NCBI GenBank assembly: GCA_963930735.1 | Contig: OZ005740.1 | Span: 110,537,677-110,601,676, forward strand | Reading direction: 5' to 3' | DNA: 64,000 nucleotides | From: Dioctria linearis | Taxonomy: Eukaryota; Arthropoda; Insecta; Diptera; Asilidae | In this document: positions 31,390-41,262 of the stretch, in pieces | Position numbering within the stretch: position 1 is the first letter of the stretch | How the letters are laid out: each line of letters opens with the position of its first letter | The notes under the pieces: model-generated | The model's database searches: none | Seen by the model: only the letters and a program-made list of their open reading frames with translations | Told to the model about the DNA's origin: nothing | Position numbers and translations under genes: made by a program

Positions 31390-31840
31390 CATCTAACCGA
31401 GATTCCAGAGAATTCTTTTGTTCCTCAAAAGCATTCTTTTGCTCATCTGAACGGGATTCCAGAGAATTCTTTTGTTCCTCAAAAGCATTCTATTGCTCGT
31501 CCAAACGGGTTTCCATAGATTTCTTTTGTTCCTCGAGAGAAATCTTTTGTTCGTCCATAGATTTCTTCTGTTCCTCGAGAGAATTCTTTTGTTCATCAAA
31601 ACGGGCTTCCATTTTACTCATTAAAGTACTCAAAAGCTGTTCCATTTTCATCGCAGGCTCTTCTTCAGCTTCGGTTTCTTCTAAGTTCTCTTCGAAAACA
31701 AATGTTTCAGGATTCTTTCCTTCCTCTATCAAAGCTTGTCTAAGTCGCTCGACTAGAACTTTCTTTGTACCTGTCGTTTGTAATGACCCTAACTCCACTT
31801 TCAAATCCTGCGTTCGAAGCTCGTCCACTTTGCGCCCCAT
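31390..31840 (-). pseudogene. Gypsy-A gag N-terminus with SAP-like domain and coiled coil
   Basis: The start ATG is at 31840. Residues about 4-35 (VDELRTQDLKVELGSL, then GTKKVLVERLRQAL) match the SAP helix-extended-helix DNA-binding motif. A glutamate-rich stretch and a run of degenerate heptads built on SLEEQKKSMDEQ follow, predicting a long coiled coil. A stop interrupts it, and the rest of gag is at 14230 and below, beyond Errantivirus-B. The same N-terminus occurs at 53973 in the second copy. Confidence 0.75.
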
Positions 31841-31971
31841 TACTTTAGTAACTCACTCACAGTTGAATATTAATAATTTTGCAGAACTTTCAAAATTTAA
31901 CACAATTTCTCAAAATTAATCACACTTTGAATTTTTAAGTCAATTGCCACCACTTTATTTCGCGAATTTAT

Positions 31972-31989
31972 TTCACTTCTGACACCAGT
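31972..31989 (-). promoter_or_regulatory. Gypsy-A primer-binding site
   Basis: The minus strand reads ACTGGTGTCAGAAGTGAA directly after the LTR. TGGTGTCAGAAGTG is a primer-binding sequence form common in insect LTR elements. The same sequence flanks the LTR at 54181. Confidence 0.65.
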
Positions 31990-32420
31990 TGTTGCGAGCG
32001 TAGCCTTTGGTTCGTTATTTAATACACAATATTAAATAATTAATATACAAGTTCTTTATTTCACTCTAATCATATAAAATTCACAAACATTCATTTAATC
32101 AACTCAACTTTAATTATCGCTAACACTGTACTTTCAATTATCGCAATCCAATTACACTTTTGCCTGATATTACTTTCGCTTCTTTACACTGCAACGTCTA
32201 AGACAAGACTCTTTTCTTGGCGGTGACAACTGTTATATTTATACCCTAGAAACTCTCCGGATTATTCTGGAGTGTTCTATTCCAGTAGCTTTTTGACTGT
32301 TCTATTCATTCTATTCCAGAACCTTCCTGTAGATTCCATAATCAATTCTCCGAACCTGAAGTCGTATACTCTCCATTGCCAGTAGATGTCACCAGTTGTC
32401 TCTTTCTATTGCACGTAACA
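31990..32420 (-). repeat. Gypsy-A 5' LTR
   Basis: 431 bp, TGTTGCGAGC to GCACGTAACA, pairing with 9260-9699. It is followed by the target duplication ATAT at 32421-32424. Confidence 0.95.
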
Positions 32421-32711
32421 ATATTCATAGCGGACATTTCAACTACGAAAAATGTGTACGACGAGTCAAGGCTGTGTATTTTGGACAAAAATGAATAGGG
32501 ACATATATGACTATATTCAAAGATGTGCATCATGTCAAGCAAATCAGAAAATCAACATTAAAGAACCTCTTGGTCAGAAAGAAATACCGACATATCCATT
32601 CGAATTGTAGTAACTGATCTATTCCATTTTAAAGGAAAAGATTATATCGTTATAACGGACAGCTACTCAGGATTCATTAAGCTTGAAAGTCTTGATGAAA
32701 TAACTACAGGT
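32421..32711 (+). pseudogene. Gypsy-1 integrase, zinc finger and first core part
   Basis: The pol of Gypsy-1 resumes with HSGHF and, across stops and frameshifts, a CASCQANQKINIKE region that completes an H2C2 finger. The first catalytic D region follows (VTDLFHFKGKDYIVITDSYSGF). Homology stops near 32711 at a further insertion and continues after 34075. Confidence 0.75.
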
Positions 32712-33122
32712 GCTCAGTCCACATACATATCCCGCACATCAATTACATCCCTCGATGAAAACTTGTTTCCTAAAAAATACAAAAAAGGGGAAACACAAAG
32801 AATCAATGTATTATATTTTGATGAAAGAAACTTATCTGATTCGTCGTGAACAAATTCTATCCATCCCAATCCTGCCTACAGGCGTCCAACATATTTTTTG
32901 AGCTGAAATTAAATAGAAAATACATTAATAATATGTGAAATAAATAAAACTAGCTCAAACTTACCCAAAGTTCCACTTCCCTCCGAATATTTACATTTTT
33001 GTAATGTCATCTAATCACATTACGTCAAACAGCTGGTGTCGCCACAATCAAATTTGGACCATCGAACCAAGCGTTGCCAGGGCAACATATTATGAAGCTG
33101 GGACATAGCTGTTCACGGCGGC

Positions 33123-33130
33123 TATAAAAA
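33123..33130 (+). promoter_or_regulatory. TATA box of element X
   Basis: GCTATAAAAAGGCGG is a good TATA match. The start site would lie near 33155, about 8 bp before the first hairpin, so the hairpin array would be the 5' part of the transcript. Confidence 0.5.
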
Positions 33131-33162
33131 GGCGGCGAACCGCAGCAAAATTACCATTCGGG

Positions 33163-33744
33163 TTTCAGAGTCTAATCTGTGTCCTATCCTTTGAACAAAA
33201 GTATAATTTTGTTTATTTCTTCATATAGAAGTTTAATTCTATTATTGTAGAAGTATAATTCTACTTATATCCAGCATCCAATTTTTGCCGTATATTATAA
33301 TTTCAGAGTTTAATCTGAAAATATTCTCCGTCAGAGTCGAATCTGAATACCCATCCTCTGAGCAAAAGTATAATTTTGTTCTATCCTTCATATAGAAGTC
33401 TAATTCTATTAAAACACACACTCCCAAAAATCTGACACTTGATCCCTAATCGTGTAACAGAAATTTAATTCTGCTTACACGCTCCAGGACGTTGTGACTG
33501 AAGTATAGTTCTGCGCATACGTTTTGACATTCTCTGTAACAGAAGTTTAATTCTGCTTACACGCCTCAGCAGGTTGTAGCAGGAGTATAATTCTGCCTAT
33601 GCGTTTCAATACTCGCTGTAACAGAAGTATAATTCTGCGTACACACTTCAGCACGTTGCAGCCGAAGTCTAATTCTGCTACATCGTTACTCTCGCTCTCA
33701 GAGAATTCTACTATATTTTATTAGTGGAAGTTTAATTCCAATAA
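33163..33744 (+). repeat. Array of 15 short hairpins with constant loop and covarying stems
   Basis: Hairpins are found at about 33166, 33194, 33225, 33247, 33301, 33331, 33363, 33392, 33452, 33497, 33535, 33576, 33617, 33657 and 33725. The loop is nearly constant (GTATAA, GTTTAA, GTCTAA; GTCGAA and ATTTAA once each). The stems vary but still pair: CAGA/TCTG, CAAAA/TTTTG, ATAGAA/TTCTAT, GTAGAA/TTCTAC, TCAGA/TCTGA, TGGAA/TTCCA. Several later units have an outer stem as well, such as GTGTAA/TTACAC at 33452-33480. Confidence 0.85.
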
Positions 33745-34075
33745 ATTAAAAATTATTCTCTTCTCGTTCATTTCAGGAATAAGGAGAACGTTTTGGAGAG
33801 AACTCAATTCGGAATATTACCACTGAAATTTGTAATATTGAATTTTTATTTTGAGTTTTTAAATTGTCGTCATTGTGTTGTTGAATTTTAGTTGAATTTT
33901 AATAGTATTTAGCTTTAATAGATTTTAAGTTATTATTAGAATTGGAATTTTTAAACAAATGAATTGTGATATTTAGGTTAATTACTTTAATAAAAGTTAT
34001 ATTTGGACTGAACTTAAAGCTGAGTTATCCTTTACTAAACCGGCACCCTCCCTTATGCTCGAGACTAGATCTCAC

Positions 34076-34864
34076 AACAGGAAATATTATAAAATTTCTT
34101 AAAAACATATTCTCACTTCAAAGTATACCAAGAGTGTTAGAATCAGACAACGGTCCGCAATACTCATCACTTAAGTTTAAAAATTTTTCGAAAATTTGGA
34201 AATTTAATCATCAAACTAGCTCACCATATCTCCAAGAGGAATGGACTAGCAGAAAAAACAGTACAAACTTCAAAAAATATTTTGAAGAAGTGTGCCTACT
34301 ACAATTCAGATGTCCAATTAGCAATATTGAGCTTCATGAATACACCTAGAGGGAACTTAGGATCACCAGCACAAAGACTTTATGCACGTAACCCACGTTC
34401 ACTACTACTACATTATCATTTCTACCAAAACAGTCTATAGTAGAAGATGTACCAGAAGCTTTGCGAGAAATACGTGAGCGAAAAAGAAGTACGCCGACAA
34501 GAGGGCCAGAGAAAGGGAGCAATTAAACAAGGGAGATGTGATAGTAACAAAACAAACAATAAAGCTGAATGGAAACCGGCTGTTATTGAAAGTCAAGTTC
34601 ATCCACGATCATACATGATTAGGGACAGAAAGGCAAAAACATACAGAAGAAACTCTTCATGCATCAAACGAACTCAAGCGCAAATGGAGTATCATACAAG
34701 AACGGTTCCCGAGAACAACGAAGACGACTAAAATACACAACTAGAGTCAACGTTACCTTTGGAAGACGAGTCATCAGAAGAACATATGTCAAATAATATG
34801 ACTAAACCTGATCAGATACACCATCAATTAGCCATCACCGACAAACAGTTATAGATACTAAACG
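34076..34864 (+). pseudogene. Gypsy-1 integrase core and C-terminal region
   Basis: The core continues with TTGNIIKFLKNIFSLQSIP and the second catalytic D in VLESDNGPQYSSLKF. A stop and frameshifts follow near the position of the catalytic E (about 34235). Downstream the C-terminal part reads REIRERKR, GDVIVTKQ and PRSYMIRDRKAKTYRRN. The region ends at a Harbinger-like insertion at 34865. Confidence 0.8.
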
Positions 34865-35717
34865 GGGGGCCTATTCTTGAATAACGAAGGCACATTCCGT
34901 ATTCGTTATACTGTCAAAACCATTCGGAATCGACACATGTGGTATTCTTGAAATCCGCAAACCCTACGTTATTTAACGAGTGGATTCAACCATTCGTTAT
35001 GCCAAACGAAGAGAGAATCAGCTGCTACTTTACGGGTGATAACGGGAGATAAAAGATGTGCGAAAATTTCATACGCTCAAAAAACTAAACTAATTGCGTT
35101 TTTAGAGGAAAAAGCCGAAACTGAAATTTAGTAAATATGATAACTCTTTCAATTCAAAATATGCCGCGGAATTGTGGCAAAATCAAATCAGTATTAATTT
35201 CCATACCCAAAGCGCAAAAGAACTAGAAAAGCTCTTTTATAATATTATATTCGAAACAAAGTCAATAGAAAATTTCCAGATTTGGCAGGATTTAAAATGT
35301 GTGGTGAAAGCAAAATCAGCGGCGGTAAAAATAATATTTGCATGGCACTGGTGGAGGTCCTCCTGCAACATTTTTTTCTATTTAGCGTTGAATTAAGGGT
35401 GCAGGAATTGATTAATGATCGACGTAATTGATAGTCCATAGATTCTTTAACGATTCCAGACGCAAACAATAATAACAATTCACTGAAGCCAGCCAATTTT
35501 TACAAATTATATTTTAAAATATGAAACAGCTGACAATATTCAATTTGTAAATTGACAGATTTAATCTTACCACACTCGCTATGTGGAAAAACTTCTTCAC
35601 CACTTCGACTTTATAACGATGAGGTTCAAGAATACGAATGGGGTATTCGATTCGCTATCAACCATTCGTTATATAACGAATTCGTAAAAACCATTCGTAA
35701 TTCAAGAATAGGCCCCC
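34865..35717. mobile_element. Harbinger-like TIR element with Myb/SANT remnant
   Basis: The ends are inverted repeats starting GGGGGCCTATTCTTGAAT, with further similarity ACGAATGG. They are typical of Harbinger-like elements. A target duplication could not be fixed (AAC on both sides is possible if the ends are imperfect). The interior has a plus-strand pseudogene at about 35075-35360 with TKLIAFLEEKAE, ELWQNQISINFHTQS and WQDLKCVVKAKSA. Followed by a shifted GGGPP, this is the pattern of Myb/SANT-like proteins that accompany Harbinger transposases. The transposase gene is absent. Confidence 0.7.
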
Positions 35718-35772
35718 AGAACTTATCAAGGTCTGGAAGGATAATTAGACCACCGGAGCGCCTAAATCTATA
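35718..35772 (+). pseudogene. Gypsy-1 pol C-terminal tail
   Basis: The short stretch reads SGRIIRPPERLNL and a stop, the usual end of K02A2.6-type pol. It is separated from the rest of integrase by the TIR element. Confidence 0.7.
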
Positions 35773-35799
35773 GCTCTCATCATTCTTGAAAAAGGCGGA

Positions 35800-36002
35800 T
35801 GCAAGGTAGTACCAGTCTTGTACTTACCTCATACTTAGTTTAGGACTATATGTATATTCATATAATCTATTATACAGCCATCAGCTGATTTATATCGATG
35901 TACACACTTTGTATTGTCATCTCGTGCTATAAACACTTATCGTAGCTGGTATAACTTTAATAAATAAAGATCTGTAATCTAAAAGCTAATCTTGTACTTA
36001 CA
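35800..36002 (+). repeat. Gypsy-1 3' LTR candidate
   Basis: It starts TGCAAGG right after the purine tract AAAAAGGCGGA (35789-35799) and ends CTTACA near 36002. AATAAA lies at about 35962. It is only about 203 bp and no 5' partner is visible, so the ends are provisional. Confidence 0.5.
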
Positions 36003-36004
36003 CA

Positions 36005-37110
36005 GATCATAGTGCGATAAAAAGTCCGCACCTATGTTTGTAGTCTTGACCTCAGCGATGATAACCTTCCACTTGAATGATCGGCGTAAAGCTAGGTCAA
36101 GTTCGAGGAGATGTTCACCAAATATTTGTATTTCTGTAGTGTTTGCTGCAGACAAGATAAGCAGTCCAGAGGTGAGCTTGCGTCCAAAAAAATGAACGGG
36201 TATTATTGATACTGAAGAACTGGAATCAATTAAAAAATTTGTGATTGGAGGATCTGTCTTTGATGTGAAGTCGATTTTCACTTGTGAGGCTGTTTAATTA
36301 GTAGCTGCACTGAGAAGCCTCTGACAATGACAGCCGTTTCAGTTTTCCTGATTGTTAGTGGAAGTGAAGTCACGGTGATAGAAACATACTAGTTTTTCGA
36401 AACGTTGCCCAAGGTCGTCTAGCTGGTATTGGATACTGTCCAGTGTGGAAGGTGAAGAATTGATCTCCACTGGAGCGGAAACAGAACTATGTTCTAGGAT
36501 ACAGTCGGCGATTTCTGCCAGTTTAAGGAGATTGACATCCTGACTTGCTGATCAAATACATCACACGCTAATTGGCATTCGTTGAAACCAAAGTGAATGA
36601 ATCACAGAGTCTGGAGTATTATTTGGCGCCAATTTTAACATCTCACGTAACAGCTAAGATGGCTTTTTGTCTCCTAATGAGAGTTCTGTCAATAACTTAT
36701 TTAGTTGTCGTTCACTGAAGTCTTAAAAACGAAATATAATTGCTAATTTAAATGATTTATATTTATCTTGCTGAGGAGGTGAACGTATGAAGTCAGTGAT
36801 TTGCTTTAAAACTTCTGGTAAATCCAAGGCAGAAAGTATTGTGTAATAACGCTCATCATCAGACTGGTTGTTATTTATAAAAAACAATGCCTCAACGTGA
36901 ACAAATCATAATTGTGGTTCTTGTCTCCAGAAATTTGGTAGCCTCACACGCGCATGGATTGATCCGTTTGCTGAAGGAGCTGAGTTTATGTTTGATGACG
37001 CGCCAGCGACGGCGTCAGGAACAGTAGTTGTAATTGTGGCCGGATTTTCAGGAAGATTTTGTTCTAATGCCTCACTTTCATCGTTAAGTTAATTCATTTG
37101 ATTAGTTTTC
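36005..37110 (-). pseudogene. CsRn1/Kabuki-like Gypsy gag and protease fragment
   Basis: Reading leftward from about 37110 the translation gives a gag with VRLPNFWRQEPQL, FVHVEALF, ILSALDLPEVLKQITDFI and LGDKKPSQ-like landmarks. The end CFYHRDF is the start of the Cx2-3Hx-type finger typical of CsRn1/Kabuki elements. A retropepsin follows at 36281-35979 with FLIDSSSSVSIIP, in which DTG has become DSS, and IGADFLSHYDL. Stops in gag and the changed catalytic motif show it is dead. The fragment ends at the Gypsy-1 LTR. Confidence 0.7.
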
Positions 37111-37415
37111 CTGTAAATTTTGTCGTTCTAAATTCTAATTTGGATTTCTATGAAAGAAAAAGTGGGTTATAAAATAAATATTATTAAAAATTGACTTTCA
37201 GCAAAATTCAAACGAACGAAAAATGAAACAAACCGAGAAGGAAATACCTATGAACATTTAGCAAATGTAAGTAGTTACGCTATGCCGGTACCAGACCGCC
37301 GTTTTAGCTTCCAGGATTTCGCCACAGATGGAGCCACCGTTGCTAGGTGGTTTGAGTCCATACTAAATGTAAGTTTGTGTCTTGACTTTACTGGTTTTAG
37401 TCTTGAATGCACCAT
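37111..37415. other. Unassigned non-coding stretch
   Basis: AT-rich sequence without a recognisable gene. It may hold the leader of the CsRn1-like element. Confidence 0.3.
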
Positions 37416-37640
37416 TGTGTCTTGACTGCGACCTAGCGGCATTAACCGGTACTACCAGCATGCTCCGGTATGTGTCTGGCATGCTCCGGTACTACGGTTT
37501 TCTTGGATGTGTGTGGATGTGTCAGTTGTTCTTGACAGCACCCTAACGACATTAGCCGATACTACCAGCATGCTCCGGTACTACGGCTTTCTTGGATGTG
37601 TGGTACGGTAATCTTGGACGTGTGAAGTTTTTTGCTTCAC
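37416..37640. repeat. Two-copy direct repeat with ACCAGCATGCTCCGGTA
   Basis: Units near 37416-37500 and 37538-37620 share TCTTGAC, CATTA, CGGTACTACCAGCATGCTCC and TTTCTTGGATGTGTG. The copies are about 120 bp apart and differ by several substitutions. Confidence 0.65.
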
Positions 37641-37688
37641 TTTTGTCCCACACGTTGCTTCTAATTTGACTCATTGCATAAACAAATA

Positions 37689-38172
37689 CTGTTTACCTGT
37701 TATCAGACCTGTTTGAAAAGCTGTTAAGCTGTTATCAATAAATTTCGAAGAGCCTGTGTTGAGTGTTGGAAGGATGAATATGGTTTCTTGATGATTGATA
37801 AGGATAGCTCATTAAACAAGGGGCGCTGCCGTAAAGGATTTGATACCTTCATTCATGTGTTTGAAAAGCTGTTAAGCTGTTATCAGAGCTGTTTGGAAAG
37901 CTGTTAATCTATTATCAGAGCTGTTTAAGAGCTGTTAAGCTGTTATCAGAGCTGTTTTAAAGCTGTTAAGCTGTTATCAGAGCTACTTGAAAAGCTGTTA
38001 AGCTATTATCAGAGCTGTTAAGCTATTATCGGAGCTGTTTAATAGCTGTTAAGCTGTTATCAGAGCTGTTTGAAAAGCGGTTAAGCTGTTATCAGAGCTG
38101 TTTGAAAAGCTGTTTACCTGTTATAAGAGCTGTTTGAAAAGCTGTTTACCTGTTATGAGAGCTGTTTGGTTG
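37689..38172. repeat. Minisatellite of about 30 bp units
   Basis: The unit is built on AGCTGTTATCAGAGCTGTTT with GAAAAGCTGTTA. One or two units occur at 37689-37737, and about a dozen degenerate units at 37860-38172 after a 120-bp interruption. Unit length varies because of deletions of the GTTTGAAAA part. It abuts the 3' end of the polymerase gene. Confidence 0.9.
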
Positions 38173-38206
38173 CCACTTGTTAATCTGATGAAATGGAGTA
38201 ATGCCT

Positions 38207-41200
38207 CTATGGTAGAGTATCCGTCATTCCGCTCATAATATGTCGCTTATTATCATAAGGACTCAATGTGATCTTCTTTTGAATGACAGTGTATACGCTA
38301 TGGTTATGGGATCGTATGGAGCTCTGATTAGCAGTTAATATTCGATTGTTATTCAAACATTCGACGTAGTCTTCCAAATTGATATGCCTCTGTACTACAT
38401 TAGCCTTTACTCCTTTTGCTTTCTTTACAGTTTTACCATCGTTTATACGCAGACTATACATTTTCGAGCGCAAGCCAAGAAATTCGCTCATGGTTTTCCC
38501 ATTCAGCTCATCTTTCATTAGACCAGGAATCTTTTTATTCATGAGCGGTAAAGTGAACTGGTTATCTTCTGCGTAATCACTTGTATCAAATTTGTTTATA
38601 TTTTCAGCCATAAACTCATATGCATTCTTCTCTTCAAGTTCATATATTAGAGAATCTGTATCTGTATATATAACTTTACATTTAACTCCAAATTCACGCT
38701 GCATAAAACTGTAGTGGAAATCGTAGAGGCATATCTTTGAAATTTCCATAACTGCCATTCCATTATAGAGAGACTTATTGAATAAGATTTTGAGACGCCT
38801 TAATTCCACAGCAACTAAATTTTCATCCAATATCGTTGAACTGTGGAAGTTGGGTGCCGCAATCCGAGCTTTTGCACCATAGCGACCTTCCCACTTTACG
38901 CAAAGCTTGATATCGCTATACTTGCGTACGTTTTCCATGGTCTTACCAAAAGCTGCCTTGTTCATCTTCTTATAGCTGTCCTTCTCATGATCGCTTGTAG
39001 CCTGCATCCGTTTGGTAGTATTTAAGTCAATATATGGTTTAACCCAAGCTGATTGGTCGAATTGAAGAACCCGGTGCACTTTTTTCAAGATGAGTCCATG
39101 TGATAAGCATTGCTTGAAATTTCGGTAGTGTATATATTTAGTTTTTAGATGTAATGTTGTCAAAAGCTTTTCTGATTTTGCGCCAGGTGGTGCTGCATGC
39201 TCAGAGCAAAACGGTAAGTCCTTATGCTTATCATGTAGATGTTGAGGATAATCCAAGTCGACTTCAAATATGTATCCAGTTGGAGAATCATCAGGAATTT
39301 CGAAAACGTCAATATTGGGAACATCAACCCATTTGAATCCTCCGGCTGGTAAAAGCTGTGACATGGCCCATTCATAAAAGTTATTTTCTTTCTCCTCAGG
39401 CTTAAAATCATCCATATATTTATTATTTGCCTTACTATATCTGTTCGAACATTGACTTATACCACCTCGAATGCCTCTCTCTATGAATAGCAGTATATCT
39501 ACGTCAGTTATCAGCTCTAATTTCATATCAGTGTATTTTAGCATAGCGTCGCATGTTAGGCCTGGCATGGTGTAATAATGTGCTGGATCTAAATTGTAAG
39601 TCTTCATACACACTTCTCGAAAGTTCTCAAACACATCGGCCAATAGGAGAACATCAGTCTTAAGGTATAGATCTGAATATTCACCAAGTGTTTGTATTTA
39701 AAATTTTTGCCAGACCTCTTCAGCATGATTGTGGTCCTCTGGAGATATTGCACTGTCAGTCAGTTTATTGAAGAACATTTCTTGTGTTGGCAAGTTCCGG
39801 AAATCTAATTTATCCCAGTCATCAATAAAATCATATGGGAAGACACCTTGCGCGTAAGAAGTTTGATAGTGTCATCATCCAATCCCTGTCATACTGATCT
39901 TGTAGTGTTTAATTTATCCATTGGTAGCAATGATGATAGCTTATCTAAAGATTCAGCCATAAAACGGAAGGAATCGATGAATCTGAGTTTTATGTGACTG
40001 CCTTTCATGTGCTTGGTGAACGAGATATATCTTTCCTTGTTTATTGGTAAGAGATCAACTTTTCCTGGGAAAGATGTAGCTATATCCTTAATAATGAAGT
40101 GGGCATCATATCCAGATATATTGTGAAAAATGACTGGAACTATGGTGCAATCTTGATACATGAGATTGCATGCATTGTGTGCTGGCCCTCGGTATTTTCC
40201 TGTTAAATGAATTGAATTATGATTATCAGTATTTACCTGTTAAGTGACAATGATCCCGAACTCGTTCCTCATCAGCTGCAAACGTTTTTTCACATATATG
40301 GCAGCAAGTACTTTCCATATGCGAACTTTGTTCCTCTTTAGTCAGGGGCTGTATGGGCCTGATGTTCAGCTTTTCCTGTACAGCTATGGAGGCAATTTTT
40401 TGCAATTCTAATGCAAACCATTGTTGACAATTCTTTCCTCGATATGCTCGGTAATATGAGAGCTTAGCATCATGTTTGCAGTGGAAATAGAATCCAATGC
40501 TATGAACTTCATGCACCTGGATTCGCAGTGTATTTTGATCGTTTCCCTGAATCGGCTTCAATATTGACTCAAGATCTGCATACACACAAAACGGGACTGG
40601 ATTCTTATGATGATTTTTCTTCAGAGTAAATGTAGATTAAACATCTGTCTGTTTATATGAGTCGGGAAAGATCTTTAATCCAGCAGAAATGAAATCTGCT
40701 GGCATCATCATCATCACATATATACACTCTATGGGTATGCTTTGAAGTTTGTGTTTATATGAGTCGGGAAATATCTTTAATCCAGCAGAAATGAAATCTG
40801 CTGGCATCATCATCATCATCGTCATCATCATCATCCATATGATCTTCATCATCATCACCATCATCCTGGTCATAGTCATCTTGTAGCATTAAGAGATTTA
40901 CATGTCGCTCCATCCTATGTTTTGTAAGTCTAACTGGAACTGTGGTGAAGGAACGCTCTTTCTCTAGGATGAATACGTTTATTGATAAATCGTTCTGGTT
41001 TTCAAATTGCGTTATTTGCCTAAGTGTCATGGGAAATATTATCCCATTTAAATGAAGTACAATTGAATAATGTGGATATAATGAGATCCTATCGGAGTGA
41101 ACATTTGCAGGATAAAGCGCTGATGTTATTGCCCACGCGAAGCATGCTTCATCATTATTTTTCACATTAATGCAAGCTTTCTTTAAAGCAATCTCCTTTG

Positions 41201-41262
41201 TTGATATGTACCGCTAAATGTATTACAGAATGAGGTGCCCAACCACTATCTTTCTCTGTTAT
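38207..41262 (-). pseudogene. Family-B DNA polymerase (Polinton-like or viral), main part
   Basis: The C-terminal 478 codons (39643-38207) hold the polymerase domain: EVDLDYP (motif A type), KKMNKAAFGKTMEN (motif B), IYTDTDSLIYEL (motif C) and the C-terminal QKKITLSPYDNKRHI. Upstream pieces carry YADLES (exonuclease I, about 40583), FHNISGYDAHFI (exonuclease II) and YLKTDVLLLADVF (exonuclease III, about 39670-39630). A cysteine/histidine cluster (CCHICEKTF ... DHCHLTGK) and the entry region KNNDEACFAWAITSALYP are also seen. Four or more frameshifts, a repeat expansion and a stop just before the normal C-terminus break it. The catalytic aspartates are present. The type is that of protein-primed polymerases of Maverick/Polinton-like elements and related viruses. 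Confidence 0.8.
40645..40880 (-). repeat. GAT microsatellite and 70-bp direct duplication inside the polymerase gene
   Basis: ATC/GAT trinucleotide runs at about 40702-40716 and 40806-40870 encode long aspartate runs on the minus strand. A block of about 70 bp with TTTATATGAGTCGGGAAA and AATCCAGCAGAAATGAAA is present twice (about 40647-40714 and 40751-40820) with about one mismatch. Confidence 0.85.

Larger units (their letters stand above)
9260..32420 (-). mobile_element. Gypsy-A, LTR retrotransposon with nested insertions
   Basis: This Ty3/Gypsy element on the minus strand has paired LTRs, a 4-bp ATAT target duplication, a PBS at 31972-31989 and a PPT at 9700-9712. Its gag and pol are in the order gag (31840-31390 and 14230-13200), protease, RT, RNase H, integrase. 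It inserted into the pol of Gypsy-1 and was itself split in gag by Errantivirus-B at 14231-31389. Family resemblance is to mdg1/412-like insect Gypsy elements (inference from the PBS and pol motifs). Frameshifts and a changed RT active site show it is dead. Confidence 0.9.
32712..34075 (+). mobile_element. Insert of about 1.36 kb with promoter and hairpin array (element X)
   Basis: Gypsy-1 integrase is interrupted here. TGCTC is found just before (about 32707) and at about 34056, a possible 5-bp target duplication. The insert has no long ORF. It has a TATA box at 33123, the hairpin array at 33163-33744 and AATAAA near 33989, so it has the order promoter, structured transcribed region, poly(A) signal. 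This would fit a long solo LTR or a short non-coding retroelement. The family is unknown. Confidence 0.5.

Noticed and set aside
32710..32901. Plus-strand ORF of 63 codons in element X
   Set aside because: It starts at the insertion joint and has no recognisable domain.
33163..33744. CRISPR array
   Set aside because: The units are short hairpins with changing stems and irregular spacing, not constant repeats with unique spacers; the context is eukaryotic.
37689..38172. CRISPR array or cellular satellite gene
   Set aside because: Units are directly adjacent and degenerate, as in a minisatellite.
38379..39336. Plus-strand ORFs over the polymerase
   Set aside because: The minus strand holds the polymerase motifs; the plus-strand peptides have no pattern.
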